From Janibacter sp. HTCC2649 (GTDB lineage Bacteria; Actinomycetota; Actinomycetes; Actinomycetales; Dermatophilaceae), in assembly GCF_000152705.1 (NCBI RefSeq), contig NZ_CH672413.1, forward strand, positions 3,751,046 to 3,815,045: a DNA stretch of 64,000 bases, given 5' to 3'. The notes beneath the pieces are model-generated. The model had not been told where the DNA came from. It worked only from the letters and a program-made list of their open reading frames with translations, and did not search any database. Both the position numbers and the translations under genes were made by a program. Positions within the stretch are counted from its first letter, which is position 1, and each line of letters opens with the position of its first letter. Below, in pieces: positions 17,080-25,150 of the stretch.

Positions 17080-17085
17080 ACGCTA
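17080..17085 (-). promoter_or_regulatory. Leaderless promoter -10 for the DUF885 gene
   Basis: TAGCGT on the - strand, 7 bases before GTG 17072. Confidence 0.55.
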
Positions 17086-17120
17086 CCCGCGCGGCTGCGG
17101 CCTCGCCGCCCCATTTCCCA

Positions 17121-17153
17121 CGACAACAATCGTCCAATAGGACGCGAATGGCG
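17121..17153 (-). repeat. Hairpin repeat family, copy 1
   Basis: Read on the - strand, the core is CGTCC-TATT-GGACG flanked by CGCCATTCG and GTTGTCG. It matches the 24516-24548 copy at 28 of 33 bases, and the cores of the two copies near 18.9 kb at 24 of 26. It lies 3' of the MOSC gene and 5' of the DUF885 gene. Confidence 0.8.
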
Positions 17154-17225
17154 GTGGTCCGGCCCCTCGCAACCTCACCCCCGGCAACCACTCTCGCCCA
17201 ACGGTCACGAATCGTTGCCTTCAGG

Positions 17226-17906
17226 TCAGGACGTCGTGGCCGAGCGGGAGTGTTCCCACTTGGCCAGCTTGGCCTCAAGTGCGGCCCGATCCACGACGTT
17301 CAAGGCGTCTGCCTCAAGGATCCGCCGGGCGAGATCGCGGTCTCCCATCCAAGCCCGGAACATCTCTGGGACGGTGACGCCGTGGCTGGGGCGCCATGCC
17401 ACGTGGATCTCGTCGCCGGGGTGGATCGTCCCGGGTTGGGTCACCGCGAGGTACGCGCCCGTGCGGCCGCGTGCCGCAAAGGCCTTGACCCACCCTGACA
17501 CAGCCATGTGCGCGGCGAAGGTCGCGCAGGGAACCCGTGGCGCCGTCACCGTGAGGATGACCGATCCGCCAATGCGCCACTGCTCGCCAATGAGCGACGC
17601 ATCGACGTCGAAGCCAGCAGTCGTGAGGTTCTCACCGAAGGCCCCCGGACGGAGATCCCGACCAAGATCGACGGACCACCAGTCCAGCTCTTCGTTGGCG
17701 ACGGCATACACCGCTTGGAATGTGCCCCCGTGGTGCTTGCGATTGACCACGGCGTCGCCGTCAACGCCACTCGCGCCGATCCCTTTGGGCCCGGGGTCAA
17801 AGACGGCGATCGAGTCGACGGGGTGCTTGTCGATGCCAGTGCTGCCTGACCTCAGGACGCCAGTCTTCGCCTCGCCGACATTCACCGACAGCACTCGTGC
17901 AGACAC
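17226..17906 (-). CDS. MOSC-domain protein (YiiM-like)
   Basis: 226 residues. The beta-barrel MOSC core is seen as NRKHHGGTFQAVYAV, GAFGENLTT and the conserved Cys in PRVPCATF, then GRTGAYLAV and HPGDEIHV. MOSC proteins bind or transfer the molybdenum cofactor or sulphur to substrates such as N-hydroxylated bases. The C terminus (about 170-226) is a helical extension. It starts at GTG with a leaderless -10. It is flanked by copies of the hairpin repeat in opposite orientation (17121 and 18913), which also enclose the next gene. Confidence 0.88.
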   Translation of the reverse strand: MSARVLSVNVGEAKTGVLRSGSTGIDKHPVDSIAVFDPGPKGIGASGVDGDAVVNRKHHGGTFQAVYAVANEELDWWSVDLGRDLRPGAFGENLTTAGFDVDASLIGEQWRIGGSVILTVTAPRVPCATFAAHMAVSGWVKAFAARGRTGAYLAVTQPGTIHPGDEIHVAWRPSHGVTVPEMFRAWMGDRDLARRILEADALNVVDRAALEAKLAKWEHSRSATTS

Positions 17907-17913
17907 GCAATGC

Positions 17914-17919
17914 AGGGTA
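17914..17919 (-). promoter_or_regulatory. Leaderless promoter -10 for the MOSC gene, overlapping a GTATGCCG motif
   Basis: TACCCT on the - strand is 7 bases before GTG 17906; the + strand octamer GTATGCCG (17917-17924) shares three bases with it. Confidence 0.5.
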
Positions 17920-17924
17920 TGCCG

Positions 17925-18860
17925 TCAGGCGGCTTGCGCCGTATCGCACCGGAAATGCGGACGCCAGGCATCGCTCAGGGGGCGTGGGACGCGAATGCCC
18001 ATGGATTCAAGCGCAGTTGCCGCGCGCTCGATCGTCGTCTCGGGCGTCTCGAAGACGTCCTTGGCAACGAAGACCTCGAACGTCCACCCCTCTTCCCGTT
18101 GCAAGTACTGACGGCGCTCTTCGTCCTTGGCCGGTTGGTCGCCCTCGTCGTGCCAGCGCCCGTCGTACTCGAAGGCCAACTTCGCCCTGCGGTAGCCGAG
18201 GTCGAGTCGGAAGACGACCATTCCGTCAGCGTCATGGATCCTGATGTCCACCTCGGGCTCGGGCAGGCCTGCCAACACGAACAGCACCCGCAGCTTGGTC
18301 TCGGGAACGGAGTCGACGCGTTCTCGAACGAGTCTTGCTGCGGCGACCGCCTCGCGGCGGCACTGCCCCTCCCAGCCCATTGCGTAGGCCAGGAGCGCCT
18401 GCGGCGTGGTCACCTCCCTGCGAACGAGGCTGTCCCCAAGCGCCACGAGGTCCAGCAGATTGAGGAAGCGGGCAAGGTGCACGAAGGTCTGCTCAGGGCC
18501 GGTCACGGGAAGTCCATGCCGCCTGACGATGTGCAGCCGGTGACGGAAGCGGTGGGGCTTGATGCCGTCGATGCGCAAGCGGACATCGCGCATGAACGAC
18601 AGGTGGATGTTGGCGTTCTCCGGGACGACTCCACCCCATAGACGAGCCGCAGTCCAGTGGCTCAGAACCGCTCCGTCAGCCGCAAGACGCAGGGCTGCGC
18701 GTGAGCGAACGACGAGGGTGTCCGGGATCCGCGCATCGATGTACATGCCATGGAAGATCTTCCGGAATAGCTTGCTCCGCAGCTGGGTACGACTCACTCC
18801 GCCGTCACGAGCCTCATCGGGCGTGAAGGGTTGCATGGAATCGAAGTCCGCGGACGGCAT
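17925..18860 (-). CDS. AbiEi-like N terminus with DUF559 endonuclease-fold C terminus
   Basis: 311 residues from ATG 18860 (TTG 18866 is an alternative). The N part (about 10-60; SRTQLRSKLFRKIFHGMYIDA in fragments) resembles the DNA-binding domain of AbiEi type IV antitoxins. The middle (70-180) is the AbiEi-like body. The C part (about 195-290) is DUF559, related to the very-short-patch-repair endonuclease fold; ETKLR, RLDLGYRRAKLAFEYDGRWH with Asp/Glu/Lys residues and DEERRQYL form the PD-(D/E)XK core. No partner toxin is adjacent. It could be a solitary regulator or nuclease; activity is unproven. Confidence 0.8.
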   Translation of the reverse strand: MPSADFDSMQPFTPDEARDGGVSRTQLRSKLFRKIFHGMYIDARIPDTLVVRSRAALRLAADGAVLSHWTAARLWGGVVPENANIHLSFMRDVRLRIDGIKPHRFRHRLHIVRRHGLPVTGPEQTFVHLARFLNLLDLVALGDSLVRREVTTPQALLAYAMGWEGQCRREAVAAARLVRERVDSVPETKLRVLFVLAGLPEPEVDIRIHDADGMVVFRLDLGYRRAKLAFEYDGRWHDEGDQPAKDEERRQYLQREEGWTFEVFVAKDVFETPETTIERAATALESMGIRVPRPLSDAWRPHFRCDTAQAA

Positions 18861-18912
18861 ACCCAAGTCTTGACCGGCTACGCAAAGCGGCTCTCGGGAT
18901 ATCCACAGGTGC

Positions 18913-18946
18913 CAACCAAACGCGTCCTATTGGACGAAAGTTGTCG
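18913..18946 (+). repeat. Hairpin repeat family, copy 2
   Basis: CAAC, then the core CGTCC-TATT-GGACG, then GTTGTCG. Outer CAAC/GTTG and the inner 5-base stem can pair. It is 34 of 34 identical to copy 3 and lies 54 bases from it. Confidence 0.85.
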
Positions 18947-18966
18947 CGGGCCGATGGGGCCGCCGT

Positions 18967-19000
18967 CAACCAAACGCGTCCTATTGGACGAAAGTTGTCG
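18967..19000 (+). repeat. Hairpin repeat family, copy 3
   Basis: Exact 34-base direct duplicate of 18913-18946. Both copies lie just past the - strand stop of the carboxylase epsilon gene (19013), where, read on that strand, the hairpin is followed by CGTTTGGTTG; they could serve as tandem terminators. Confidence 0.85.
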
Positions 19001-19012
19001 TCGGTGGGTGGG

Positions 19013-19243
19013 TCAGGGACGGAGGGAGTGTTGCCAGGTTGCGGCGGCCCTTGTGCCTGGGGTCAGGGGCTTGCGGTGCTGGCGGGCGGGGGCGGACCAC
19101 TGCGACGTATGCCGCGGTGCGGCCACCTCGACCGCGCCACCTGACGCTGCCGACAGGACCGCGACGAGGGCCGCAACCTGTTCGGGGGTGGCGTCGCCGA
19201 TGACCTCGATGCGCTGTGCCGCGACGTCGTTCGAGTCAGCCAT
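19013..19243 (-). CDS. Acyl-CoA carboxylase epsilon subunit
   Basis: 76 residues, typical of the small AccE/PccE subunits of actinobacteria: a beta-strand RIEVIGDATPEQVAALVAVLSA, then a linker, and the conserved C-terminal SQWSAPARQHRKPL..G..AW-like block. It helps assemble the alpha-beta holoenzyme. The ATG overlaps the beta-subunit stop by one base (TGATG), giving a translationally coupled operon. Its family was recognised from pattern and position. Confidence 0.85.
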   Translation of the reverse strand: MADSNDVAAQRIEVIGDATPEQVAALVAVLSAASGGAVEVAAPRHTSQWSAPARQHRKPLTPGTRAAATWQHSLRP

Positions 19244-20883
19244 CAGAGAGGGATGTTTCCGTGCTTCTTGGGCGGGAGGGTTTCGCGCTTGGTGCGCAGC
19301 GCCCGCAGCGCCTTGCTGACGTTCATGCGGGTGTTCGACGGCGTGATGACGGTGTCGATGTAGCCGCGCTCGGCCGCCACGTAGGGGTTGGCCAGAGTGT
19401 CCTCGTACTCGGCGATGAACGTCTGACGGGCTGCGTCGACGTCCTCGCCGCGCTCGGCGGCCGCGGCCAGCTGCTTGCGGTAGAGGATGTTGACCGCACC
19501 CTGCGCGCCCATGACCGCGATCTGCGCCGTCGGCCAGGCGAGGTTGATGTCGGCGCCGAGGTGCTTGGATCCCATGACGTCGTACGCGCCGCCATAGGCC
19601 TTGCGCGTAATCACGGTGACCAAGGGCACCGTCGCCTCGGCATACGCGTAGATGAGCTTGGCGCCGCGGCGGATGATGCCGTCCCACTCCTGGTCGGTCC
19701 CCGGCAGGAAGCCCGGCACGTCGACGAGCGTCAGGATCGGCACGTTGAACGCGTCGCACGTCCGGACGAAGCGCGCCGCCTTCTCGGACGCGTCGATGTC
19801 CAGGGTCCCGGCGAACTGCATCGGGTTGTTGGCGACGATGCCGATCGAGCGGCCCTCGATGCGGGCGAACCCGATGACCATGTTGGGCGCGAAGAGCGGC
19901 GACACCTCGAGGAAGTCGGCGTCGTCCACGAGGGACTCGATGACCTGGTGCATGTCATAGGGCTGGTTGGGGCTGTCCGGGATGATCGTGTCGAGGAAGC
20001 GGTCCTCGTCGCTCACCTCGAGGGACAGCTCGCCGTCCTCGAACGACGGCGGCTCCTCCATGTTGTTGGAGGGCAGGTAGGACAGGAGCGCCTTGACGTA
20101 CTCAATGGCGTCCTCCTCGTCCGTGCCCATGTAGTGCGCGACACCGGACTTGGAGTTGTGCGTGCGAGCACCGCCGAGCTCCTCGAAGCCGACGTCCTCA
20201 CCGGTGACGGTCTTGATGACGTCGGGTCCGGTGATGAACATGTGCGAGGTCTGGTCGACCATGACGGTGAAGTCGGTGACGGCGGGCGAGTACACAGCGC
20301 CACCGGCACACGGGCCCATGATCAGCGAGATCTGCGGGATGACACCGGACGCATGGACGTTGCGGCGGAAGATCTCGCCATAGAGCCCGAGCGACGCGAC
20401 ACCCTCCTGGATGCGCGCACCACCGGAGTCGTTCAACCCCACGACCGGGCAGCCGACCTTCATCGCGAAGTCCATGACCTTGGTGATCTTCTCTCCGAAG
20501 ACCTCACCGAGCGAGCCACCAAAGACCGTGAAGTCCTGCGCAAACACGGCAACGGTGCGCCCGTCGACCGTCCCATATCCCGTGACGACACCGTCGCCAT
20601 AGGGCCGGTTCGCGTCCTGACCGAACGCCACCGAGCGGTGTCGGGCGTACTTGTCCATCTCGACGAACGAGCCCTCGTCGAGGAGCAGCTCGAGGCGCTC
20701 ACGGGCGGTCTTCTTGCCTCGGGCATGCTGCTTCTCGACAGCGCGCTCGGACCCGGCGTGGGCCACCTCGCCGACACGTCGCTTGAGGTCGGCGAGCTTG
20801 CCGGCAGTGGTGTGGATGTCAATGCCCGTGTCCGCTGCGGGGAGGTCGGTTCCGCCGGTGGGCTGGGTGTCCGTCTGAGCCAT
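19243..20883 (-). CDS. pccB: Propionyl/acetyl-CoA carboxylase beta subunit (carboxyltransferase)
   Basis: 546 residues from the ATG at 20883, chosen because a leaderless -10 lies 7 bases upstream; the frame is open further but runs antisense through birA. Crotonase-fold halves carry [25 protein letters not shown] and, in the C half, [12 protein letters not shown] and [19 protein letters not shown], all typical of PccB/AccB. It transfers carboxyl from biotin to propionyl- or acetyl-CoA, feeding methylmalonyl- or malonyl-CoA. It is operonic with the epsilon subunit and divergent from birA, whose product charges the biotin carrier. Confidence 0.93.
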   Translation of the reverse strand: MAQTDTQPTGGTDLPAADTGIDIHTTAGKLADLKRRVGEVAHAGSERAVEKQHARGKKTARERLELLLDEGSFVEMDKYARHRSVAFGQDANRPYGDGVVTGYGTVDGRTVAVFAQDFTVFGGSLGEVFGEKITKVMDFAMKVGCPVVGLNDSGGARIQEGVASLGLYGEIFRRNVHASGVIPQISLIMGPCAGGAVYSPAVTDFTVMVDQTSHMFITGPDVIKTVTGEDVGFEELGGARTHNSKSGVAHYMGTDEEDAIEYVKALLSYLPSNNMEEPPSFEDGELSLEVSDEDRFLDTIIPDSPNQPYDMHQVIESLVDDADFLEVSPLFAPNMVIGFARIEGRSIGIVANNPMQFAGTLDIDASEKAARFVRTCDAFNVPILTLVDVPGFLPGTDQEWDGIIRRGAKLIYAYAEATVPLVTVITRKAYGGAYDVMGSKHLGADINLAWPTAQIAVMGAQGAVNILYRKQLAAAAERGEDVDAARQTFIAEYEDTLANPYVAAERGYIDTVITPSNTRMNVSKALRALRTKRETLPPKKHGNIPL

Positions 20884-20890
20884 GGTGGCG

Positions 20891-20900
20891 ACTCTAGCCT
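20891..20900. promoter_or_regulatory. Overlapping divergent leaderless promoters, carboxylase/birA
   Basis: One 10-base block serves both strands: TAGCCT (20895-20900) is 7 bases before birA GTG 20908, and TAGAGT (20896 to 20891, - strand) is 7 bases before the carboxylase ATG 20883. The 24-base spacing means only one polymerase can use the site at a time. Confidence 0.75.
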
Positions 20901-20907
20901 TGACCTC

Positions 20908-21669
20908 GTGACCCCACCTGCTGCCGCTCAGTCGATGAATGCGTCCCTCATCACACCCGGGCCTCCGTGGCTGCCGGTCGAGGTGCACGAGTCCCTCGAC
21001 TCCACCAACGCCGAGCTCGCCCGCGACCCCAGGCCCTGGCGGGTCGTGACGGCCGAGGAGCAGCGAGCGGGCAGGGGCCGCCTCGACCGGGCCTGGACGA
21101 CCACCCCCGGCTCGAGCATCGCCGCGAGTGTTCTCGTGCCGCCTCCACGGACCGCACCGCTGGGCTGGGTGCCACTGGTCGTCGGCCTCGCCCTGCGCGA
21201 TGCCCTCACGGACGTCAGCGGCGTCGAGATCAGCCTCAAGTGGCCCAACGACCTCCTCGTCCCCGCCGACGACGACCGCAAGGTCGCCGGCATCCTCGCC
21301 GAACTCACGCCCGCCGGCGTCGTCATCGGCACAGGCATCAACATCGACCAGGAGCGCGCCGACCTCCCCGTCGACCGCGCCACGTCGCTCCGTCTCGCCG
21401 GCGCACCGGGAGTGAGCCGCGAAAGCGTGCTCACGGCATACCTTCGTTCTCTCGCAACGCTGTTGAGCGATCTGGACGACGATGCGTATGCCGTCCGCCA
21501 TGCCTACGCTGCCGCGTGCGGCACGCTCGGGCGCACCGTTGTCGCGCACCTTCCGAAGGGAGAGGTGCACGGAGTCGCGACCGAGATCGACGCAGACGGC
21601 AGACTGTGCCTGAGCACGGACAACGGTCCGTATGCCGTGGCGGCGGGTGACGTCGTCCACGTCCGATGA
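20908..21669 (+). CDS. birA: Biotin--[acetyl-CoA-carboxylase] ligase
   Basis: 253 residues from GTG 20908. Catalytic features: DSTNAEL, the biotinyl-AMP loop [28 protein letters not shown] and GTGINI, then the C-terminal SH3-like domain (about 205-253). There is no N-terminal winged helix, so it is a monofunctional class I ligase and not a repressor. It biotinylates the carboxylase carrier protein and fits its position opposite the carboxylase operon. The adenylate cyclase gene begins 13 bases after it. Confidence 0.95.
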   Translation: MTPPAAAQSMNASLITPGPPWLPVEVHESLDSTNAELARDPRPWRVVTAEEQRAGRGRLDRAWTTTPGSSIAASVLVPPPRTAPLGWVPLVVGLALRDALTDVSGVEISLKWPNDLLVPADDDRKVAGILAELTPAGVVIGTGINIDQERADLPVDRATSLRLAGAPGVSRESVLTAYLRSLATLLSDLDDDAYAVRHAYAAACGTLGRTVVAHLPKGEVHGVATEIDADGRLCLSTDNGPYAVAAGDVVHVR

Positions 21670-21682
21670 GCGGAGGCTGCAG

Positions 21683-22741
21683 GTGACCGACATCCCGCGC
21701 GACCTCGAGGCCGAGATCGCGGAGCGACTGCTGGGTCGTCCCGCGACGATGGGGCGCCGCGAGATCAGCCGCGAGGCATCGGTGTCGGTGCAGTCGGCCC
21801 GCAAGTTCTGGCACGCCCTCGGCTTCCAGATCGTCGATGACGAAGACCTGATGTTCACCGAGGCCGACCTCGACGCCCTGCGGCGGGTGGCCGACCTCGC
21901 GCGCGACAACGATCTCGACGAGGACCTCGCGCTCGCGATGGCGCGCGCCTTCGCCCGCACCTCCGACCGTCTGGCCGTGTGGCAGACCCAGCTCGTGGCG
22001 GAGTACCTCACGCCGCCCGAGCAGGAGGCCGAGATCGGCGAGAAGGACGCGCGCTCCGTGCCCGACCGCGGTGTGGCCGAGGCAGCGGCGACGGCACTCG
22101 TCGACATCGTCGACCAGCTCGAACCCCTCATGGTCTACGTCTGGCGACGTCACCTCACCTCCGCGATCACGCGCATGCTCGCCGACGCGCGCGACACCGA
22201 CCACGACCCGAGCGCGCCACTGCGGGTCGTCGGGTTCGCCGACCTCGTGAACTTCACCTCGCTCGTGCGCCGCATGACCGAGCGCCAGCTCGGGACTCTT
22301 GTGCAGCGGTTCGAGGAGCTGGCCAGTGACGTCGTCACCACCCACGGCGGACGCGTCATCAAGACCGTGGGTGACGAGGTGCTCTTCGTCCACGTCGACG
22401 CCGATGCCGCGGCCGCGATCGGCCTCGACCTCGTCGACGCCATGGGTGAGGACCCACTTTTGCCGGACGTGCGGGTCGGCATGGCCTACGGCAAGGTCAT
22501 CAGCCGGCTGGGCGACGTCTTCGGGACGACGGTCAACCGCGCGAGCCGCCTCACGGCCGTCACCCCACCCGGTCGGGTGTTCGTCGACGACGAGGTGGCG
22601 CGCTCCCTCAGCACCCTCTCGGGCTTCGCGATGATCGAGCAGCGCCGCCGCCATCTGCGCGGGATCGGGACCATCACACCCTTTGAACTGGCCCGATCCA
22701 AGGGAGCGCGACGCGACCGGCCGTGGGATCAGCACGCGTGA
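21683..22741 (+). CDS. Class III adenylate cyclase with Rv1264/Rv2212-like regulatory domain
   Basis: 352 residues from GTG 21683, which has GGAGG 7 bases upstream. The N domain (about 1-160) has the [11 protein letters not shown] and [12 protein letters not shown] pattern of mycobacterial Rv1264/Rv2212, where it regulates activity (by pH in Rv1264). The catalytic domain (about 175-340) shows both metal Asp residues (FADLVNFT and VGDEVLF), substrate Lys near [10 protein letters not shown], and the NRASRL Asn/Arg needed for the transition state, so it should be active. It makes cyclic AMP in the cytoplasm. It follows birA and precedes a two-component system. The effector is unknown. Confidence 0.9.
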   Translation: MTDIPRDLEAEIAERLLGRPATMGRREISREASVSVQSARKFWHALGFQIVDDEDLMFTEADLDALRRVADLARDNDLDEDLALAMARAFARTSDRLAVWQTQLVAEYLTPPEQEAEIGEKDARSVPDRGVAEAAATALVDIVDQLEPLMVYVWRRHLTSAITRMLADARDTDHDPSAPLRVVGFADLVNFTSLVRRMTERQLGTLVQRFEELASDVVTTHGGRVIKTVGDEVLFVHVDADAAAAIGLDLVDAMGEDPLLPDVRVGMAYGKVISRLGDVFGTTVNRASRLTAVTPPGRVFVDDEVARSLSTLSGFAMIEQRRRHLRGIGTITPFELARSKGARRDRPWDQHA

Positions 22742-22757
22742 ATCACCCTGCGGCGAC

Positions 22758-22763
22758 TAGCAT
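22758..22763 (+). promoter_or_regulatory. Leaderless promoter -10 for the two-component system
   Basis: TAGCAT, 6 bases before ATG 22770. Confidence 0.6.
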
Positions 22764-22769
22764 CGCCGC

Positions 22770-23447
22770 ATGACTCGTGTGCTGCTCGCCGAAGACGACC
22801 CGGCGATCTCGGAGCCCTTGGCCCGAGCCCTGCGTCGCGAGGGATACGAAGTCGAGGTCCGTGCGGACGGCCGCGAGGCGCTCGAGGCGGCCCGCGAGAA
22901 TCCCGACCTCGTCGTTCTTGACCTCGGTCTGCCCACGATGGACGGGCTCGAGGTCTGCCGCCGCCTGCGCGGCGAGGGCCACACCGTCCCGGTGCTCGTG
23001 CTCACGGCGCGCGCCGACGAGGTCGACACGGTCGTCGGCCTCGATGCCGGTGCCGACGACTACGTCACCAAGCCGTTCCGACTCGCCGAGCTCCTGGCCC
23101 GTGCGCGTGCCCTGCTGCGCCGCGGCATCCCCGAGGCGGTTCCCACGGGGCAGGTCGACATCCGCGTGGATGCCGAGTCGCGCCGCGTCTTCCTCCACGA
23201 CGAGGAGATCCAGCTCACCGCCAAGGAGTACGAACTCCTGCGGGTCCTCGCCCGCAACCAGGGCAAGGTCATCTCCCGCGAGCAGCTCATGCGCGAGGTG
23301 TGGGAGACCGCGTGGTACGGCTCGACCAAGACCCTCGACATGCACATCTCCGTCCTGCGCAAGAAGCTCGGGGACGACGCCATGCAGCCGCGCTACATCA
23401 CGACGATCCGCGGCGTCGGCTTCCGGTTCGACCCTGCGGGGGAATGA
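22770..23447 (+). CDS. OmpR/PhoB-family response regulator
   Basis: 225 residues. The receiver (1-118) has acidic pocket EDD (8-10), phospho-acceptor Asp51 in VVLDLGLP and Lys in YVTKPF; the C-terminal winged helix (about 130-222) carries LTAKEYELLRVLARNQGKVISREQL and the wing RYITTIRGVGFRF. It activates or represses genes after phosphorylation by the kinase 6 bases downstream. The target is unknown. Confidence 0.95.
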   Translation: MTRVLLAEDDPAISEPLARALRREGYEVEVRADGREALEAARENPDLVVLDLGLPTMDGLEVCRRLRGEGHTVPVLVLTARADEVDTVVGLDAGADDYVTKPFRLAELLARARALLRRGIPEAVPTGQVDIRVDAESRRVFLHDEEIQLTAKEYELLRVLARNQGKVISREQLMREVWETAWYGSTKTLDMHISVLRKKLGDDAMQPRYITTIRGVGFRFDPAGE

Positions 23448-23453
23448 CCGCGC

Positions 23454-24473
23454 ATGCGTCGCCTCCTCCTGAGGTCAACGCTGGCGGCGGTCGGCGCCGC
23501 ACTGGCCCTCCTCGGGGTGCCGCTCTTCGCCCTCGGAGTCATCGTGGCGACGGCGCCCGCGGAGAGGCGGGCCCGCCTCGTCGAGCGCACGTCCGGCCTG
23601 CAGGGCGTGCTGATCCTGTCGAGCCTTGTCATTGCCCTGGTGCTCCTCGGCCTCGCGGCCGGTTGGTTCGTGGCGCAACGCCGGGCGCGGCTCCTCGGTG
23701 ACCCCCTGACTGCGCTCGCCGACCGTGCCGAGCGGCTCGGTGCGGGCGAGTCCCGCTTCCTGCCGCTCGACTCCGGCATCGGCGAGCTCGACCGGATCAG
23801 CGACGTCCTGTCACGCACGGCCACCCAGGTGACCCGCAACCTCGCCGCCGAGCGGGACTTCGCCGCCGATGCCTCGCACCAGCTCCGCACGCCGCTCACC
23901 GCGCTGCTCATGCGACTCGACGAGATCGCCTCCACCGACGACCTCACCGTCGTGCAGGAGGAGGCACAGGTCGCCATCGCGCAGGTGGATCGGCTCAGCA
24001 AGGTCGTCGACGACCTCATGGGCCGCACCCGCGTCAGCGACCCGACCCGTCCCAGCGTGTCCCTCGATGCGGTGCTCGCCTCGCTCCAGCGGGAGTGGCA
24101 GCCGGCTTTCGCGGCGTCAAAGCGAAGCATGCGCATCCACGGTGAGCGCGGCCTGCGGGTGCGGGCGACGCCCATGGCCCTGGGTCAGATCGTCTCCACG
24201 CTCATCGAGAACGCCCTCGCGCACGGTCGTGGCACGGTGGACATCGCCGCCCGTCGCGCCGGACCATCCGTCGTCATCGAACTCGGTGACGAGGGCACGG
24301 GCGTGCCACCGGCGATCGCGCCGCACATCTTCGAGCGCTCGGTCTCATCGTCCGGATCGGGGCTCGGGCTGACCCTGGCCCGCGACCTCGCCGAGGACAA
24401 CGGCGGTCGACTCGAGCTGGTGAGCACGCAGCCTGCGGTCTTCGCGGTCTTCCTCTCCGAAGCCGACGACTGA
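23454..24473 (+). CDS. Sensor histidine kinase of the two-component system
   Basis: 339 residues. Two membrane helices (about 10-31 and 52-74) enclose only a 20-residue outside loop, so the signal is probably membrane-derived or comes from a partner protein. A HAMP-like linker (75-130) leads to the H box DASHQLRTPL with His142, then the ATPase domain with N box IENALAHG, GDEGTG and the G2 box SGLGLTLARDL. All catalytic parts appear intact. Short-loop kinases with an OmpR partner often report envelope stress; this is inference. Confidence 0.94.
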   Translation: MRRLLLRSTLAAVGAALALLGVPLFALGVIVATAPAERRARLVERTSGLQGVLILSSLVIALVLLGLAAGWFVAQRRARLLGDPLTALADRAERLGAGESRFLPLDSGIGELDRISDVLSRTATQVTRNLAAERDFAADASHQLRTPLTALLMRLDEIASTDDLTVVQEEAQVAIAQVDRLSKVVDDLMGRTRVSDPTRPSVSLDAVLASLQREWQPAFAASKRSMRIHGERGLRVRATPMALGQIVSTLIENALAHGRGTVDIAARRAGPSVVIELGDEGTGVPPAIAPHIFERSVSSSGSGLGLTLARDLAEDNGGRLELVSTQPAVFAVFLSEADD

Positions 24474-24515
24474 CCGAAGGTGCGCCGCAAGCGCGAACCT
24501 GCTGGACGGCATACC

Positions 24516-24548
24516 CGCCATTCGTGACCTATTGGTCGAGTGTTGGCG
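24516..24548 (+). repeat. Hairpin repeat family, copy 4, with compensatory stem changes
   Basis: CGCCATTCG, then TGACC-TATT-GGTCG, ending GTTGGCG. Relative to copy 1 the inner T-A pair is replaced by A-T and an outer C-G by T-G, and the outer CGCCA now pairs with TGGCG. The gtrA stop codon lies in the loop. Confidence 0.8.
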
Positions 24549-25056
24549 TGTCGTCGTCCGTGCCGCGTCTGTCGGCCAGGGGGGACTGGTCGACATCGAG
24601 TGGCTCCCCGGCAAAGACGAACCGGCGGTAGGCCCAGAAGCGGAAGAGCGTGCCCAGGCCGATCCCGACGATCTTGGCCACGTTGTCGGCCGTGAGTGAC
24701 TCGTAGCCGAGGACGTAGTTGGAGAACGCCACCGCTGCAGCCTGGATGAGCAGGGCGACGCCGTTGGTGCCGGCGAAGAGCGCGGCCTCGTGGTGGGCCG
24801 GCCGGTTGCGTCGGTGGCGGAAGGTCCAGGCCCGGTTGCCGACCCACGCGAACGCCGTGGCGATCGAGGCCGAGATGATGACCGCAGCGGTCGGCTTGTC
24901 CTCAAGGATCGTGTGCCGCAGCAGGTTGAAGCTGCCCATGTCGATGACGAACGCGATCACGCCGATGACACCGAACTTGATGACCTCGCGATAGAGGACA
25001 TCGACGGCTCCGCGGAGCCGGGCGATCGGGCCCCTGGGAGGCGTCGTGGACGTCAC
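24529..25056 (-). CDS. GtrA-like membrane protein
   Basis: 175 residues from GTG 25056 (leaderless). Four membrane helices: FGVIGVIAFVIDMGSFNLL, AVIISASIATAFAWVGNRAWTF, LFAGTNGVALLIQAAAVAF and VAKIVGIGLGTLFRFWAYRRFVF. The FRFWAYRRFVF ending is diagnostic of the GtrA/DPMS family, proposed to flip or assist lipid-linked sugars (undecaprenyl-phosphate-glucose in O-antigen glucosylation). With a polysaccharide locus 3 kb downstream, a role in wall glycan decoration is plausible but not shown. Confidence 0.88.
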   Translation of the reverse strand: MTSTTPPRGPIARLRGAVDVLYREVIKFGVIGVIAFVIDMGSFNLLRHTILEDKPTAAVIISASIATAFAWVGNRAWTFRHRRNRPAHHEAALFAGTNGVALLIQAAAVAFSNYVLGYESLTADNVAKIVGIGLGTLFRFWAYRRFVFAGEPLDVDQSPLADRRGTDDDTPTLDQ

Positions 25057-25062
25057 CGGGCG

Positions 25063-25068
25063 AGCGTA
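25063..25068 (-). promoter_or_regulatory. Leaderless promoter -10 for gtrA
   Basis: TACGCT on the - strand, 6 bases before GTG 25056. Confidence 0.55.
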
Positions 25069-25138
25069 GCCGTCGAACCCTGCCATCGGTCCCTCGCCCG
25101 AGAAGATCCCGGTATGCCGGGTGCTCACCGCACGCCGA

Positions 25139-25144
25139 TATCCT
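25139..25144 (+). promoter_or_regulatory. purK: Leaderless promoter -10 for purK-purE
   Basis: TATCCT, 6 bases before GTG 25151. Confidence 0.6.
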
Positions 25145-25150
25145 CCCGGA

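Noticed and set aside
19216-20907. An open frame on the + strand continuing into birA
   Set aside because: Antisense to the carboxylase beta gene and biased in composition; birA begins at 20908 with a leaderless promoter.
20884-22131. N-terminal extension of the carboxylase beta gene
   Set aside because: Antisense to birA and the cyclase; no homologous sequence, and the -10 box supports the ATG at 20883.
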